Positions 32,802-43,108 of a DNA stretch of 64,000 nucleotides are shown here, piece after piece. The stretch comes from Nitzschia sp. DOCU1 (lineage: Eukaryota; Bacillariophyta; Bacillariophyceae; Bacillariales; Bacillariaceae), in NCBI GenBank assembly GCA_951394045.1, contig OX596000.1, forward strand, positions 248,001 through 312,000, given 5' to 3'. The notes under the pieces are model-generated. The model did no database searches. It was not told the origin of the DNA and saw only the letters and a program-made list of their open reading frames with translations. Numbering within the stretch: the first letter of the stretch is position 1; every line of letters begins with the position of its first letter. The position numbers and the translations under genes are program-made.

Positions 32802-33078
32802 GGCACAAGGTAGATTCTTGGAATGAGACCTGCTAGGTTGTTGGATGGTCCTGTGATGTGATGAATGAGAATGAGCAGATCTTTGCGGGTGCGGTTTCTT
32901 GGATCTTCCCGCCCGAAATAAACAGACAGACAAACATACAGAAGTCAATGGACTTACAAAGTCCTCCTGTGATGAAGGCCAGACCAACATTTCACGGGCT
33001 CGGCCAAAATGCTAACATACTGCATGCTCGTACTCGACGTACTATGTTCTAAACCATGCTTCTCATCATTGCTATATA

Positions 33079-34503
33079 CTATCTTTGTGAAAAGAGGACG
33101 GGACCTTGAAGCATATAATAAAGGGCGTCGACGTGGTAGACAGAATGCTGGGACGTTGTTGTTGTTGCAGCAGCAGTGTGATGAGGGTTCTTCTTCTTCT
33201 TGTTGGCCGCGGATCGTGCTAGAACCTTGGGCCATAGTGCCAATGGGACGTCATGATCTGTTGGACTGCTTAGTAATCGACGTCCAGCAGCATTCAAAGC
33301 TAGCTGGTATCGAATTTGATCCAAATACAAGAGATTTGGATTAAGCTCGAGAATTTGGAGTGTCCGATTGAACGTTTGGAGAGCCCGCAAGAAACTTACG
33401 GCACTGGCATTGGAGCGAATATCATTTTTCAGCAAGTACAATTCAGAGAGTCCCTGAATGTCGGCCAGAGCAGATGCAATGCCCACGACACCGGCATCTC
33501 CAATATCATTGGAATTGAGATCGAGCACCCTCAAAGTTTGATTCGTTCGAAGTGCATAAAACAAGGACGTCACATCCTGTGCGGTCAGTCGATTGCGACT
33601 CAGACAAAGCCGCTTCAAGCTAGTATTTTTCAGGAGTGCTCTCGCAATGGGTTGCAAGTAGAGTTTGCTGGAAGCATCGTTTTGATGACTTAGATTGAGA
33701 GATTCCAATGGACAATTTGGTTGTTGCAGTAATTTTGCAAGAGCACGGGCGCCTTGAAGGTGACAACCATTTAACGTCAACACCAAAGTTTGTAGTGTGG
33801 GATGGCCTGTGAGTGCTGATACAATGGTTTCGACTTGTGCATCCAACAAATAGCAGGCTCCCAAGTCCAATTCCTTGAGTTGTGAATTTTGCGCTAATGC
33901 ATCTGCTAATGCTTCCACACCATTGGTGTCAAACCGGCAAAAATTTAGCACCAACTTGTCTAGCTTGGTATTGGCCGATAATCCATCCAACAATGCTCTC
34001 GCGTAGTCACCACCCAAAAATTCTCGAGTCAAATGCAAGGCTTTGAGGGACGTGGACGACGCCAAACTAATACCCAGCGTTCCCAGGGCCGAACAGGACG
34101 TGTTATTGTGATGCCAATACAGAGTCTGACAGGTATCCAAGGCTGGGACCAAGGCACAAAAATCTTCCGAGGTCATTCCTGAACACGCTGTTACTGAAAT
34201 AGATTCCCACCCATTTCGTCGTTCCATTAGTAGTGCCTGAAATGCTTTGGACACGCTGGGGTCAAATTCGACAAAGCGCAATTCCAACGACCGAATAAAT
34301 GCCGAGTGTTTGGCTTTCATCAAAAGTTCGGCAATAGTATCCGAATCCACGTAGTCGCCTCCATCCAAATCGACCATGGGATAATAAAAGTCGTCAATTT
34401 GCAACGTCGTCAGACTTTTGTCGTTTTCATCCAGTCGTTTCAAAATGCTCGCGACGTATTGAGCCACCGTGGCAAAGGGAGATGCTGGACTGGAGGGCAG
34501 CAT
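33079..34503 (-). CDS. Leucine-rich repeat protein (ribonuclease-inhibitor type)
   Basis: This is a 474-residue single-exon gene. From about residue 100 to 430 there are repeated 28-29-residue units with the LxxLxLxxNxL/C pattern, for example LKELDLGACYLLDAQVETIV, LESLNLSHQND, LKRLCLSRNRLTAQDV and LRVLDLNSNDIGDAGVVGIA. This is the RI-like subclass (alternating alpha and beta), as in RAN-GAP and NLR-type repeats. No kinase, NB-ARC, F-box, signal peptide or membrane segment is present, so it is a cytoplasmic or nuclear interaction scaffold by default. LRR proteins of this type are numerous in diatoms. The partner is unknown. Confidence 0.87.
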   Translation of the reverse strand: MLPSSPASPFATVAQYVASILKRLDENDKSLTTLQIDDFYYPMVDLDGGDYVDSDTIAELLMKAKHSAFIRSLELRFVEFDPSVSKAFQALLMERRNGWESISVTACSGMTSEDFCALVPALDTCQTLYWHHNNTSCSALGTLGISLASSTSLKALHLTREFLGGDYARALLDGLSANTKLDKLVLNFCRFDTNGVEALADALAQNSQLKELDLGACYLLDAQVETIVSALTGHPTLQTLVLTLNGCHLQGARALAKLLQQPNCPLESLNLSHQNDASSKLYLQPIARALLKNTSLKRLCLSRNRLTAQDVTSLFYALRTNQTLRVLDLNSNDIGDAGVVGIASALADIQGLSELYLLKNDIRSNASAVSFLRALQTFNRTLQILELNPNLLYLDQIRYQLALNAAGRRLLSSPTDHDVPLALWPKVLARSAANKKKKNPHHTAAATTTTSQHSVYHVDALYYMLQGPVLFSQR

Positions 34504-35223
34504 ACTTTGTTTTGCTTATAGAATAGTGGCTATGATATCGACGCGATCGTAGATGGAATGTGTAGTAGCGACAATAACAGTGCACTTTTGTTTGTTCTGC
34601 CATCACAAAAGTGAGAACTTCGAACTTGGGGTCGTTCAACTTGAAACGCAGAAGCATTGGAAGCTGACGTCGGTTCAGAACTTCTTGCTTCATCCTTCGA
34701 AAGGGATGTTGAGGATGCCGCCTTGTTCGTGGTAACCGGTGAATGACGCTTTCGGGGTTGGGCATATATATAGCACTTTTGACAATTAATGACGCACGAA
34801 TAGAATGCGATGCTTGCGGTATTGGCTTCTACGAGTATGTAAGTCCCAATGCACTGACGGTGGTTGACGTCATCGCTAGGCGAAAAATGGAAGTTGCGCT
34901 GCTATCAATGCTAGGAGGTCATAAACAAAGATTGCCAATGATCTAGTAGCAGTAGTAGTCAAGCCTGACTCAAATAGTACTATTAGCTTTGGCCTCCAGT
35001 CTACTGCTGCCAACTAGAACACCGCAACCCTTCGTCGTTCTTGGTCATGCCAGAGTGTGCTGGTAGCGTCTTCGGCCGTGGATGAAATCACGAGGCTGCC
35101 ATTCATGAATTCTCTCCTACTTGTTGCCGCTCTACCGGTAGTAGGTAGTCACCCACATATTTGTACTTGAACTGATTTAAATAGAGCCTATGCTCTAGGC
35201 TACGATACGCCACCCATGATCCA
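34504..35223. other. Intergenic, no supported gene
   Basis: A 720-nt gap between two minus-strand genes. A palindromic TGACGTCA sits at 34864-34871, about 360 nt upstream of the LRR gene start. CTAGTAG-type words occur at 34945-34960. No gene seen. Confidence 0.4.
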
Positions 35224-37932
35224 TCAAACAATGATTCGAACGCGCTGATCCTTGGCCATGCGTTTGTTGTAATGATTGTACTTGCTGCATTCCACATAGA
35301 GCAAGTTTTCATATTGATCCACCATGTTGAGTTTCGGCAGTGATAGCTTGTTACCCAAAAACGATCGTTTGGGAGCAAATTCTTGTTTCTTGGTAGAGCC
35401 AAGACGCTTTCCGGCCTTGTAATGGTTGAGAGTGATTTCATTGGGCTCGATCCCCTCACGATTCATGGCATAGGCTAGACGAAGACCGACATCGGGTCGC
35501 TGAGCACGACCGCAGACATGTAATAGTCCATTGTAGGCGGCAATGAGGTTCTTGCGTGGCGATCGATTGTCGGTCACCGCAGAAGAATCATCCCCACGAC
35601 GCCGAGACGATTCGAATTGGAGACATTCAGGCCGAATTTCGGTTTTCCAGTAGGCCAGAGCTTGATCAATGTCACCTCCAAAGCATCGAAAAATGGCATT
35701 GACAAATCGACCATCCGTCGAGATACCTTGAGCGGTGGAATTTCGAAACAAGGACATGGCGAGATCCGGAGAGGCATTGGTGTCATATTGCAAAGCTGCG
35801 GCAACCAAACAAAAGCTTTGGGCGTTGGGTGGTGGCGCCCATTCAACTTTCTGGTCTGACATGACATGAAGAAGCTCTTGTGCTGCCTCGCTGCAAGTCC
35901 GTCCTTGGAGCATCGTGGTCATGGAAAGTTGTAAATCCAAATCATTTCCTGCTCCTTCGCTCTTTAGCAAAGACGTTGCGGCTTTGGATGGGCCTTGAAT
36001 TATTGGATTGCCCAGTTCCGCGGCATCCGCAAGGGCACCCAAAAGAACATTCCACAGTCGTGGATTGGAAGTCAAGTACTTGGAGCTGCCGCCATAAAGA
36101 TCAAATACCAAACATGCTAGACTCACATCTCCCAATTCTCCACTGGCGGTAATGGCAGCTCGTACCACAGCATCAGTGATTTGTGAATCGTGCGCAGGCT
36201 GAGTCAACAAGTCGACCAATTCCTCCGTCGATCTGCAAAGTCCAATCAGGGACGTTAGTGTGTAGGCGTCCACGGGGACCTGGGCTTGTTCCATGCGACG
36301 CAATAAGTTGCGGCCTTGCAATCGAGCCGATTCGACTTGCTGCAGGAAACTTTGGAGTTTTTGCTGTTGTTGTGCTTGGAGGCTTTCCTTGTCCGGTGCG
36401 TCCTTATTATCCTCTGAACCCATTGGGACACAAGCTGCCGAGATTTTGGCATTGGTCGCTTGCTTGCGATAGCCTTCTAGCAAGACATTGAATAGCCGCG
36501 TGTCAGCTCGACGATTGTTCGGCGACTGAGACGACGATGAGTCGAACACCTTCCACATTCCCAACGACGATGATACAGTCTTGGGTTCCACCAAGGGTGC
36601 CATGTGCCGATCAAACAGTAGCTGCGCTTCCTCCACCATGAAATTTTGAATCAATGTGGTCATGTAGGCGGCAAAGGAATCTTTGACTACTGATTCGGGC
36701 TGGCGACCGCAAAAGGCCGACAGCATGGCATCGAGTTCCGCCCGACGCTCATTTACACCCACACCCATGCCTTCATTTTGTAGCAGTGGCAATAACATCA
36801 AGTCAATAGTATATCGGTCGGGTTCCAGTCCAGGAGTCGCCTTGAGTTGGTTCCAAATGTCCAAGCGTTTCGCATATGAGTTGGTAGCCTGCAAGAGAGC
36901 ATTGTAGGATCGTGTTTCCGGTTGGAGAATTTTAGAGTTGGACAGTGACTCCCAAAGAATATCGACTAGCGTTTCGTTTCCCACTTTGGAGGCTCCATTC
37001 AGGACAGTATTATAGGATGCCAAACACATGGGGCTGACACCAAATTCCTCGTATGTTTTCTCGGGCTGAAGCACTAGTTGAGCAGCTTGTTCGAGGGTAG
37101 ATGGATTCTCACAAAGTGCTCCCAGGTAAATGTTGAATGCGGAAATGTGTAGGGCCTGTTGCTGCCGTTGGCATACTTGAACGAGTTTGTGCAAGACGTT
37201 GCTCATTTGGTCGATTCGGCCAGCTCGTTTGAGAACACTCAAGACAGCCGTATACGAAATATAGGATGGAATGTACCCTTGATCGAGTAGTCGGTTCAGA
37301 AGTGATGTCGCCGAATGAATGAGCCCTGCGAGAGCGAGGGCTTTCAATAGGCGTTCTTGAACCGGCTTGGATGCTTGATCAATGAGATGGTCCGTGAAAC
37401 GTTGCCCCGCTCGTTGAATGTTCGCGACCGAACGAGCCGATTTCAAGGCACGCAGCGCTTCGACGAGTTCCCAAGATGATGCATCTTCGTCTCCATCAAA
37501 ATAGATTATGGAATCAATAACCCGGATCAATTGATCGTCTCTATTGCTGGAAGTAGTGCGGTCTTTGTTTTGTCGATTCTTTTTGTTGGTTTGGAGGTTG
37601 TTGCGACTGCCGCTGCTGCTCGAGTCGAAGGAATTATAGACTTGCTGCTGCTGCTGCGACCGATCATTTGTTTGGCGGGCTCTGCCATTGTAATTTCCAA
37701 AGTCTGATGATTTGAGTGCAAATAGCGTAGATGATACTTTTGCGGCAGTCGATGGATCCACGACAATGGAAGGGCCATGCCGATGATGACTGGCTGTTGG
37801 AGACGACGACGTCCGTGGAAGAACAAAACAAGTAACTTCCTTGGAAAGTATAGCCAGGTGCAAGAAGACAATCGCCACAAACAGTAGGAGGACCCTACAT
37901 CGCACTACCCACTCTCGCCTTTGAGCAATCAT
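35224..37932 (-). CDS. Plastid-targeted pentatricopeptide repeat (PPR) protein
   Basis: This is a 902-residue single-exon gene. The N-terminus is a typical diatom bipartite presequence: a hydrophobic signal peptide (VLLLFVAIVFLHLAILS) ending at EVTC/FVLPRT, where the Phe after the cleavage site matches the ASAFAP-type rule for crossing the plastid membranes. It is followed by a Ser/His/Arg-rich transit region. After about residue 150 there are helical 35-residue repeats such as SYISYTAVLSVLKRAGRIDQ, SAFNIYLGALCENPSTLEQA, SYNTVLNGASKVGN, and near the end LIAAYNGLLHVCGRAQRPDV. PPR proteins bind organelle transcripts for processing, stability or translation. No DYW or SMR domain is seen. RNA target unknown. 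Confidence 0.85.
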   Translation of the reverse strand: MIAQRREWVVRCRVLLLFVAIVFLHLAILSKEVTCFVLPRTSSSPTASHHRHGPSIVVDPSTAAKVSSTLFALKSSDFGNYNGRARQTNDRSQQQQQVYNSFDSSSSGSRNNLQTNKKNRQNKDRTTSSNRDDQLIRVIDSIIYFDGDEDASSWELVEALRALKSARSVANIQRAGQRFTDHLIDQASKPVQERLLKALALAGLIHSATSLLNRLLDQGYIPSYISYTAVLSVLKRAGRIDQMSNVLHKLVQVCQRQQQALHISAFNIYLGALCENPSTLEQAAQLVLQPEKTYEEFGVSPMCLASYNTVLNGASKVGNETLVDILWESLSNSKILQPETRSYNALLQATNSYAKRLDIWNQLKATPGLEPDRYTIDLMLLPLLQNEGMGVGVNERRAELDAMLSAFCGRQPESVVKDSFAAYMTTLIQNFMVEEAQLLFDRHMAPLVEPKTVSSSLGMWKVFDSSSSQSPNNRRADTRLFNVLLEGYRKQATNAKISAACVPMGSEDNKDAPDKESLQAQQQQKLQSFLQQVESARLQGRNLLRRMEQAQVPVDAYTLTSLIGLCRSTEELVDLLTQPAHDSQITDAVVRAAITASGELGDVSLACLVFDLYGGSSKYLTSNPRLWNVLLGALADAAELGNPIIQGPSKAATSLLKSEGAGNDLDLQLSMTTMLQGRTCSEAAQELLHVMSDQKVEWAPPPNAQSFCLVAAALQYDTNASPDLAMSLFRNSTAQGISTDGRFVNAIFRCFGGDIDQALAYWKTEIRPECLQFESSRRRGDDSSAVTDNRSPRKNLIAAYNGLLHVCGRAQRPDVGLRLAYAMNREGIEPNEITLNHYKAGKRLGSTKKQEFAPKRSFLGNKLSLPKLNMVDQYENLLYVECSKYNHYNKRMAKDQRVRIIV

Positions 37933-38540
37933 TCTAGGACGTTAGCGTATGATGCGAATGGTGGTGTTAGAGGTAACCAGCAGCCTGTTGAGCACAACGA
38001 AAGAGAGCAAAGATAGAGGGTATTCTCACACCGACCGATCGATGCCGGTGTTGCGTCTCCCGCCAAATCGTCTGCACTGCGTACATCGTCCATACCTGGT
38101 ACGCACTCAGCACGCCACGTGGAATAAAGGAACTGGTTGGCGTCAGTCAGTCGTGCGAGGACAAAATGGATGAGCCAAAAAAATCGCTCCTTGGGGAGTG
38201 ACGTTGTATGGAATTCGATGGGGACCCGTCGTAGAATCCTACGCGAAACCATGGCGGCACCGAAATTTCAAATGAGCATGGTGCGCTTTATGCGATCTTC
38301 GTCTGTTCAACCAGCACGCGCTCAACTTTTCCCCTACTAGCAATCGCAACTGTCGATGTGGAAGAAAGTTGTTGTTGTGTTGCGGTGCAGCAATCGAAAC
38401 GTGGACACGATTGCATTCGTCTAGGTGTCAAGACAAACACCGGTATCTGGTAGTAGACTCGCTAGTAGAAGCGAAAGACTCCATTGCATTTCTCCTTTTT
38501 TGTCTTTGTGCCTTTTATACGCTACATTGCTTGATTCACA
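37933..38540. promoter_or_regulatory. Divergent promoter region between PPR and aureochrome genes
   Basis: 608 nt between two divergently transcribed genes. A TGACGT core is at 38199-38204, about 340 nt upstream of the aureochrome start, which could allow autoregulation; a single 6-mer is weak evidence. No gene of its own is supported. Confidence 0.45.
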
Positions 38541-39582
38541 ATGGGGGACGATAATTTGCCCATGTTTCAAATGTCCAATCCGGTAAGTCCCCGGCAACGA
38601 GTGGGATTGTCTTTGGGTTCGTGATTATTGGTTTCTCACCTCCGGATTCCTTTGCATCGTTTAACATCCTCACCAGGACCAGGTTGGCAGCAGCAACAAT
38701 TTGACTAGTCTCGACTTGGACGAACTCTTTGCAGACTGCTACTTTGATGTCCCAGGAGCACCAGGAGCCGCTGCGGTTGCTGCCGCTTCCGAACCCCCAG
38801 CTGCTGCTGCTTCTTCTTCTAAGAAGCGATCGTCCGAAGACGCTGGTTTGAGCAGTAACAAAGACGGCGATTATGGCGATGACGACGAGAAGGATGGTGA
38901 AACGGGAGAGCCACTGACAGACAAACAAAAGTTGGAACGCCGCGAACGAAATAGAGAACATGCCAAACGTAGTCGATTGCGAAAGAAATTCTTGTTGGAG
39001 AGCCTTCAAGAACAGATTCATGGACTTCAGGAACAAATGGACAAGCTCAAGGACGCACTCAGACGCGAGTTGCCCCAAAAGGCAGAGGCCTTGATCAACG
39101 AAATTTGTGGAAACAAAGAAAAATACACACCACTTCCCATGCCCAGTGGCTTTGGTCCCGTCAAGACCTTGATGGAACCGGATTTCCGTTTGATGAGTGC
39201 CTTGAGTGGATCACAACAAAACTTCGCCATTTCGGACCCGACCCTTCCGGACAATCCAATTGTATATGTGTCTCAAGGATTTTTGGATTTGACAGGGTAC
39301 ACTTTGGATCAAGTGTTGGGCCGAAATTGTCGTTTCCTGCAAGGTCCAGGAACGGATCAGTCGGCAGTCGATGTCATTCGAAAGGGGATTCAAGAGGGGA
39401 TTGACACATCCGTATGCTTGCTCAACTACAAGGCGGACGGTACGCCCTTTTGGAATCAATTCTTTGTGGCGGCCTTGCGGGATGCCGAGAATAATGTCGT
39501 AAACTATGTTGGGGTTCAATGTGAAGTGTCCAAAGCAGTGGTGGAAAAGCACTTGGGAGATGCAGCTGGCAAGAAGAAATGA
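38541..39582 (+). CDS. AUREO: Aureochrome: blue-light bZIP-LOV transcription factor, two exons
   Basis: Exon 1 is 38541-38582 (14 codons) and exon 2 is 38677-39582, giving 315 residues. The 94-nt intron (GTAAGT...CACCAG) is phase 0 and joins MGDDNLPMFQMSNP to DQVGSSNNLTSLDLDELF. A basic region (ERRERNREHAKRSRLRKK) and leucine zipper occupy about 100-155. The LOV domain at about 180-295 has the flavin-adduct motif GRNCRFLQG with reactive Cys232, plus NPIVYVSQGFLDLTGYTLDQ and LLNYKADGTPFWNQFF. Aureochromes are blue-light receptors unique to photosynthetic stramenopiles; light-driven dimerisation promotes binding of TGACGT. The protein is short at its N-terminus compared with AUREO1 of Vaucheria. 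The Cys makes it photoactive-type. The 1a/1b/1c subtype is not resolved. Confidence 0.95.
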
Positions 39583-40441
39583 ATGCATGTATTGGCTGGC
39601 TGAACCCATGGTTCCGTTTGTTTTTTCTCGTGTTTGTGTTTACAAAAACTCGTTGGGTTATGCAACATACACAAAACATGGCGCATACTTCTTTCTTTAC
39701 TTACTTTAAACTTCGTGTCAATGAAGCAGCAAAAGCAATACTACTACTCTAGGCTCAGTATTTCATAGCTACTCTACCCATTCTTCTTCTTTCGCAAACC
39801 CTAGTAGTTTTGTAATCCTAGTTCCAGGTAGAAAATGTTGTGATAGCTGGAAGTAACTCCCGGATAATGCTTCCTTTTTTGCAAGAAGTTCTAGAAAGAA
39901 GGGCCGACTCATTCCTCGTCGGCCTCATGGTGGTGCTGCTCGATCAGCTCTACGCGGGCAGCAGCTCGGAAACAGGCGAGCTTACAATCTGGAGAGTATA
40001 CCTAAAGTCCCATCCTCTTTTACTGTGGTCGCTACTGATACTATTACCTAGACCGCCTCCATTTGACTTGGCCGTTGCAGTCCTTTGTCCCATCCCACGA
40101 GGGAACGCGAAAAGGTAGATTTTAGTCCAATAAGTCGAATGCTCCGATTGCCAAAACATGAATGTTACGTCATCACATGGAACGTTGACGTGGATGATTG
40201 GCTGAAAAATGTCCCACCACAACACATACGTCATCGCCTCCAAAGTGAAGTGTTTTGGTACCCTCAAAATAAAAAGATCGCGGCCGCCATCAACGCGACA
40301 ACACAACAAGCGACGACGACGACGCCCATGATGGCGGGAAAGGTGGAGTTGACACATTGAATGACCCCATCATTGTTGTCAAACTATTAGGTGAAAATCT
40401 CTAGTAGCGAGACAGCTTTTGCGTAAAAGACTTTGTTGACA
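39583..40441. promoter_or_regulatory. Intergenic region upstream of the first LrgAB gene
   Basis: 859 nt with no supported gene. The short open frames on both strands overlap and lack domains. Its main feature is a cluster of TGACGT cores near 40167-40233, described separately. Confidence 0.45.
40167..40233. promoter_or_regulatory. Cluster of three TGACGT (bZIP/aureochrome-type) cores
   Basis: TGACGT occurs at 40186-40191 on the plus strand and, on the minus strand, at 40167-40172 and 40228-40233. All three lie within 67 bp and 209-275 bp upstream of the LrgAB start at 40442. TGACGT is the published core recognised by aureochrome. That this cluster is used is inference. The same 6-mer is expected by chance roughly every 2 kb on either strand, so only the clustering is noteworthy. 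Confidence 0.5.
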
Positions 40442-42087
40442 ATGAAGGTCATTCGCTTGGCAAACGTGGTGCTGACACTGCTGTGCAGCACTCTTCTTTC
40501 TTCTGTTGTGAGCGCCTCCCATTCTCATGCGGCAGTCGGATTGGATGCCTTGAGAGGCGGATCGGCCGTTCGAAAGCCGTCCCTGGTGGAGCAAAAGAAG
40601 AAACTGGCTCAACAAGCAACATCTGTACGAAAACAAGTCAATGTGGGGCAACAAAAAGCCAAACGCCAAGTAGCAGCCGTGACTGCTTCCCCAAAGACAT
40701 TGGATGCCTTGGCCGGTGTCTTGGTGTTGACCGCTGTCGAACGTGCCATTAACAAACTCTTTGTGGCCAAAAGCATCAAATTTCCAGCTCAATTGGCAGG
40801 ATGCATTGCCTTGTTTTTTGGTTTGCTCACGGCGGATATCATCCGTCCTGGACTAGGAGAATCCATTTACAATAGTCTCTTGCCAGGATCCAATCTGTTG
40901 GCAAAGTGGTTTCCCGTCCTGTTTGTTCCTGGACTGGTGTTGTTGCCATTGGCACCGTCGATTGGAAATGGAATGGAGGTAGGTACGGCGGTTTGTCTGA
41001 AACTCATTATGGCCCCTTAGCTCATCATCTTTTTGTTGTTGTGTAGATTGCCAAATTCTTGTCCGTCGTGGTCATTGGATTCGTGTATTCCATGTTGACT
41101 ACTGGTTATGCAGTCCTCTTTCTTCGACATGCTCAAGGCAAACTAGTAGCTGCGCCTCCTGCTCTGGCCAAAAAAGTGGCACGACGCCTTCCCGCTGTCG
41201 CTCCCGCCGCCCCCGCCAAGCCTTACAGTGACGCAACCATGGCGTTCTTATTCAAAGCTACCATTGTTTCGGGCATTATTAGTATCTTGGCCACTACTGC
41301 TGGAAATGAATTTGCCACTCCAGTGCGAACGATTTTCTTCTTTTTTACAACCTTTTGTTCCTTTGTGTGGGGTGCTCGCTTGCCCGCCAGCTTTACCAAG
41401 GTTGTCCATCCCCTCATTTCCTCTGCACTCTTAACTTTGGGTGTCATGCAAGTCACGAGCCTGGCGACTTCGGACACTTTCATCAATGTTTTGAAAACCT
41501 ACAAGGTCGGAACCTATGATTTGTCCAAATGTGGAGCGGCCGATATCATGTTGTTTTTGCTGGGACCTAGCGTGGTGTCGTTTGCGATTAGCATGTACAA
41601 TCGACGACAATTATTGCGAGAAAATTTGGTCATTGTCATGTTGAGTATGCTCGTGTCGAGTGTGGGTGGATTGTTTGGAACGGCTGGATTTGTGAGGTTG
41701 ATCCAATTGGGAGGCAAACATGGGGGTGGTATGATTCGACTCTCGACCTTGTCCCGTAATGTGACTACTGCGTTGGCGATTGCCTGTACCAATGTACTCA
41801 AGGGAGATGTGTCACTGGCCGTATTGATTGTAGTCATGACGGGAGTATTGGGAGCCACGTATGGACGAACCATGTTGGATGCCTTGGGCATTCATGATCC
41901 CGTGACAAGAGGATTGGCAGTGGGAGGAGCCGCACAAGGCTTGGGAGTGACGAGTATGATGTCCGAAGCCGATGCCTATCCGTTTGCCGCCATGTCCATG
42001 ATTTTGACCGCCATTAGTGCGACCATTCTCGTTTCCATCCCACCCATCCAGCAGGCTTTGGTCAGTTTGAGCCAAGGCAATCTATAA
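40442..42087 (+). CDS. PLGG1: LrgA-LrgB fusion, PLGG1-like glycolate/glycerate translocator, copy 1
   Basis: Exon 1 is 40442-40978 and exon 2 is 41047-42087, giving 525 residues. The 68-nt intron (GTAGGT...GTGTAG) is phase 0. The N-terminal LrgA-like part has helices around LAGCIALFFGLLTADIIRPG and FPVLFVPGLVLLPLAP. The C-terminal LrgB part carries CGAADIMLFLLGPSVVSFAI, SVGGLFGTAGFVRL and the conserved LGIHDPVTRGLAVGGAAQG. This two-domain fusion is that of plant PLGG1, which exchanges glycolate and glycerate across the plastid envelope in photorespiration. The presequence is a signal peptide (VLTLLCSTLLSSVVSA) but the residues after it (SHSHAAVG) lack the Phe expected for diatom plastid import, so location is less certain than for copy 2. 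Substrate is inferred from the family. Confidence 0.9.
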
Positions 42088-42223
42088 ACCAGGGTCATTG
42101 ATAAATAGCTAATATCATTCATATATGTCAACAACACGACACGAGTAGAAATGCCTACCGGTAGAGGATCGATATTCAACTTGTGCTAGAGTACCTAGTA
42201 GTGTACAATAGCATTTGGATGAT

Positions 42224-42778
42224 TCACCCTTCCATACTCTTTTGCCCCATCCATAGTTGCACTAGCTGTTCCGCCAGAATTTCCATGCGCGCTTGCACTT
42301 GCGGTTTACTTTCTAAAAGTTGTCGTTCTTCTGGTTCTAAGGAATCCCATTGATCTTGCTGGTCTATAAACGACTCGAGTTGTGCTTCATTTCTCGCCTC
42401 GAGAGCCTCAATCAAAGTGAAATGTTCTTGGAGTTGTGCCAGCTCCATTTCCAGGGGGGATTTTGGGTCGTCATCGTCATCTTCCATGGCAGAGCCTTGA
42501 CTTTGAGGAGTTACTAGATGACACAAGGACGCTCCTTTTCTATGATGAGTCAACTCTTGGCCATTACATGCCCGCCAGTCGACAATGTAACTCGTTGATC
42601 TCACGTGCCGATGCTGATGGCGAAATGTCGGCACATGAAATGCGGCCACCATGCGCATGCCCCCACCAGCGGCATTACGCATATCAGCATTCGAGAGGCC
42701 AGCCACCCAAACGTGCAGTATGGACAATCGCACCAACCAGCCACAAACCATTTTGCAGAATCCTTTGCTTTTTGACAT
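42224..42778 (-). CDS. Small hypothetical protein, possibly organelle-targeted
   Basis: This is a 184-residue frame (an alternative ATG at codon 10 gives 175). The N-terminus is moderately hydrophobic (MVCGWLVRLSILHVWVAGLS) and followed by MRMVAAFHVPTFRHQHRH. The AAF motif could be an ASAFAP-like cleavage site, but the signal-peptide core is weak. The C-terminal 85 residues are Glu/Gln-rich and helical, probably a coiled coil (LEMELAQLQEHFTLIEALEA). I recognise no family. It lies tail-to-tail with LrgAB copy 1 and head-to-head with copy 2. The longer minus-strand frame at 42601-44001 runs antisense to copy 2 and is not taken as a gene. Confidence 0.6.
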   Translation of the reverse strand: MSKSKGFCKMVCGWLVRLSILHVWVAGLSNADMRNAAGGGMRMVAAFHVPTFRHQHRHVRSTSYIVDWRACNGQELTHHRKGASLCHLVTPQSQGSAMEDDDDDPKSPLEMELAQLQEHFTLIEALEARNEAQLESFIDQQDQWDSLEPEERQLLESKPQVQARMEILAEQLVQLWMGQKSMEG

Positions 42779-43108
42779 TGTAACATATAAAGATGTATGA
42801 TGTGGGAAATGTACTTTGACATGAAAAATGGAGGGCCGAGATACAAAACACGTCCGAGCGATCCATTGTCGTCCGTTAGCGTCCGCAAAAGAATGGATCC
42901 ATTGAGTCCAAATCCACTTTCTGATTTGAGAAAACTGAGTGACGTCATTGGCGTCAAATCGTCAAAATGCCAAAACGAATCCACAGCAAAATAGAGGTGT
43001 CGATCGACCATGAAGTAAGGCTCCCGCATTAGTCTCTCTGTCTCGTTGTCAATACAGGACCTGACATTGTCATCCAACGTGCCAAGTACCTTGCAACAGA
43101 TATCCAAA
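42779..43108. promoter_or_regulatory. Divergent promoter region with a TGACGTCA palindrome
   Basis: 330 nt between the small minus-strand gene and LrgAB copy 2. A perfect TGACGTCA (CRE-like bZIP site containing the aureochrome core on both strands) is at 42940-42947, about 160 nt upstream of the copy 2 start. Both LrgAB genes therefore have TGACGT-containing upstream regions. Confidence 0.5.

Noticed and set aside
35224..37932. Several plus-strand frames over the PPR gene (for example 36183-36491)
   Set aside because: All are shadows of the long minus-strand PPR frame and have no family features.
38536..39078. A 180-codon open frame antisense to the aureochrome gene
   Set aside because: The plus strand carries the clear bZIP-LOV protein; the antisense frame is a composition shadow.
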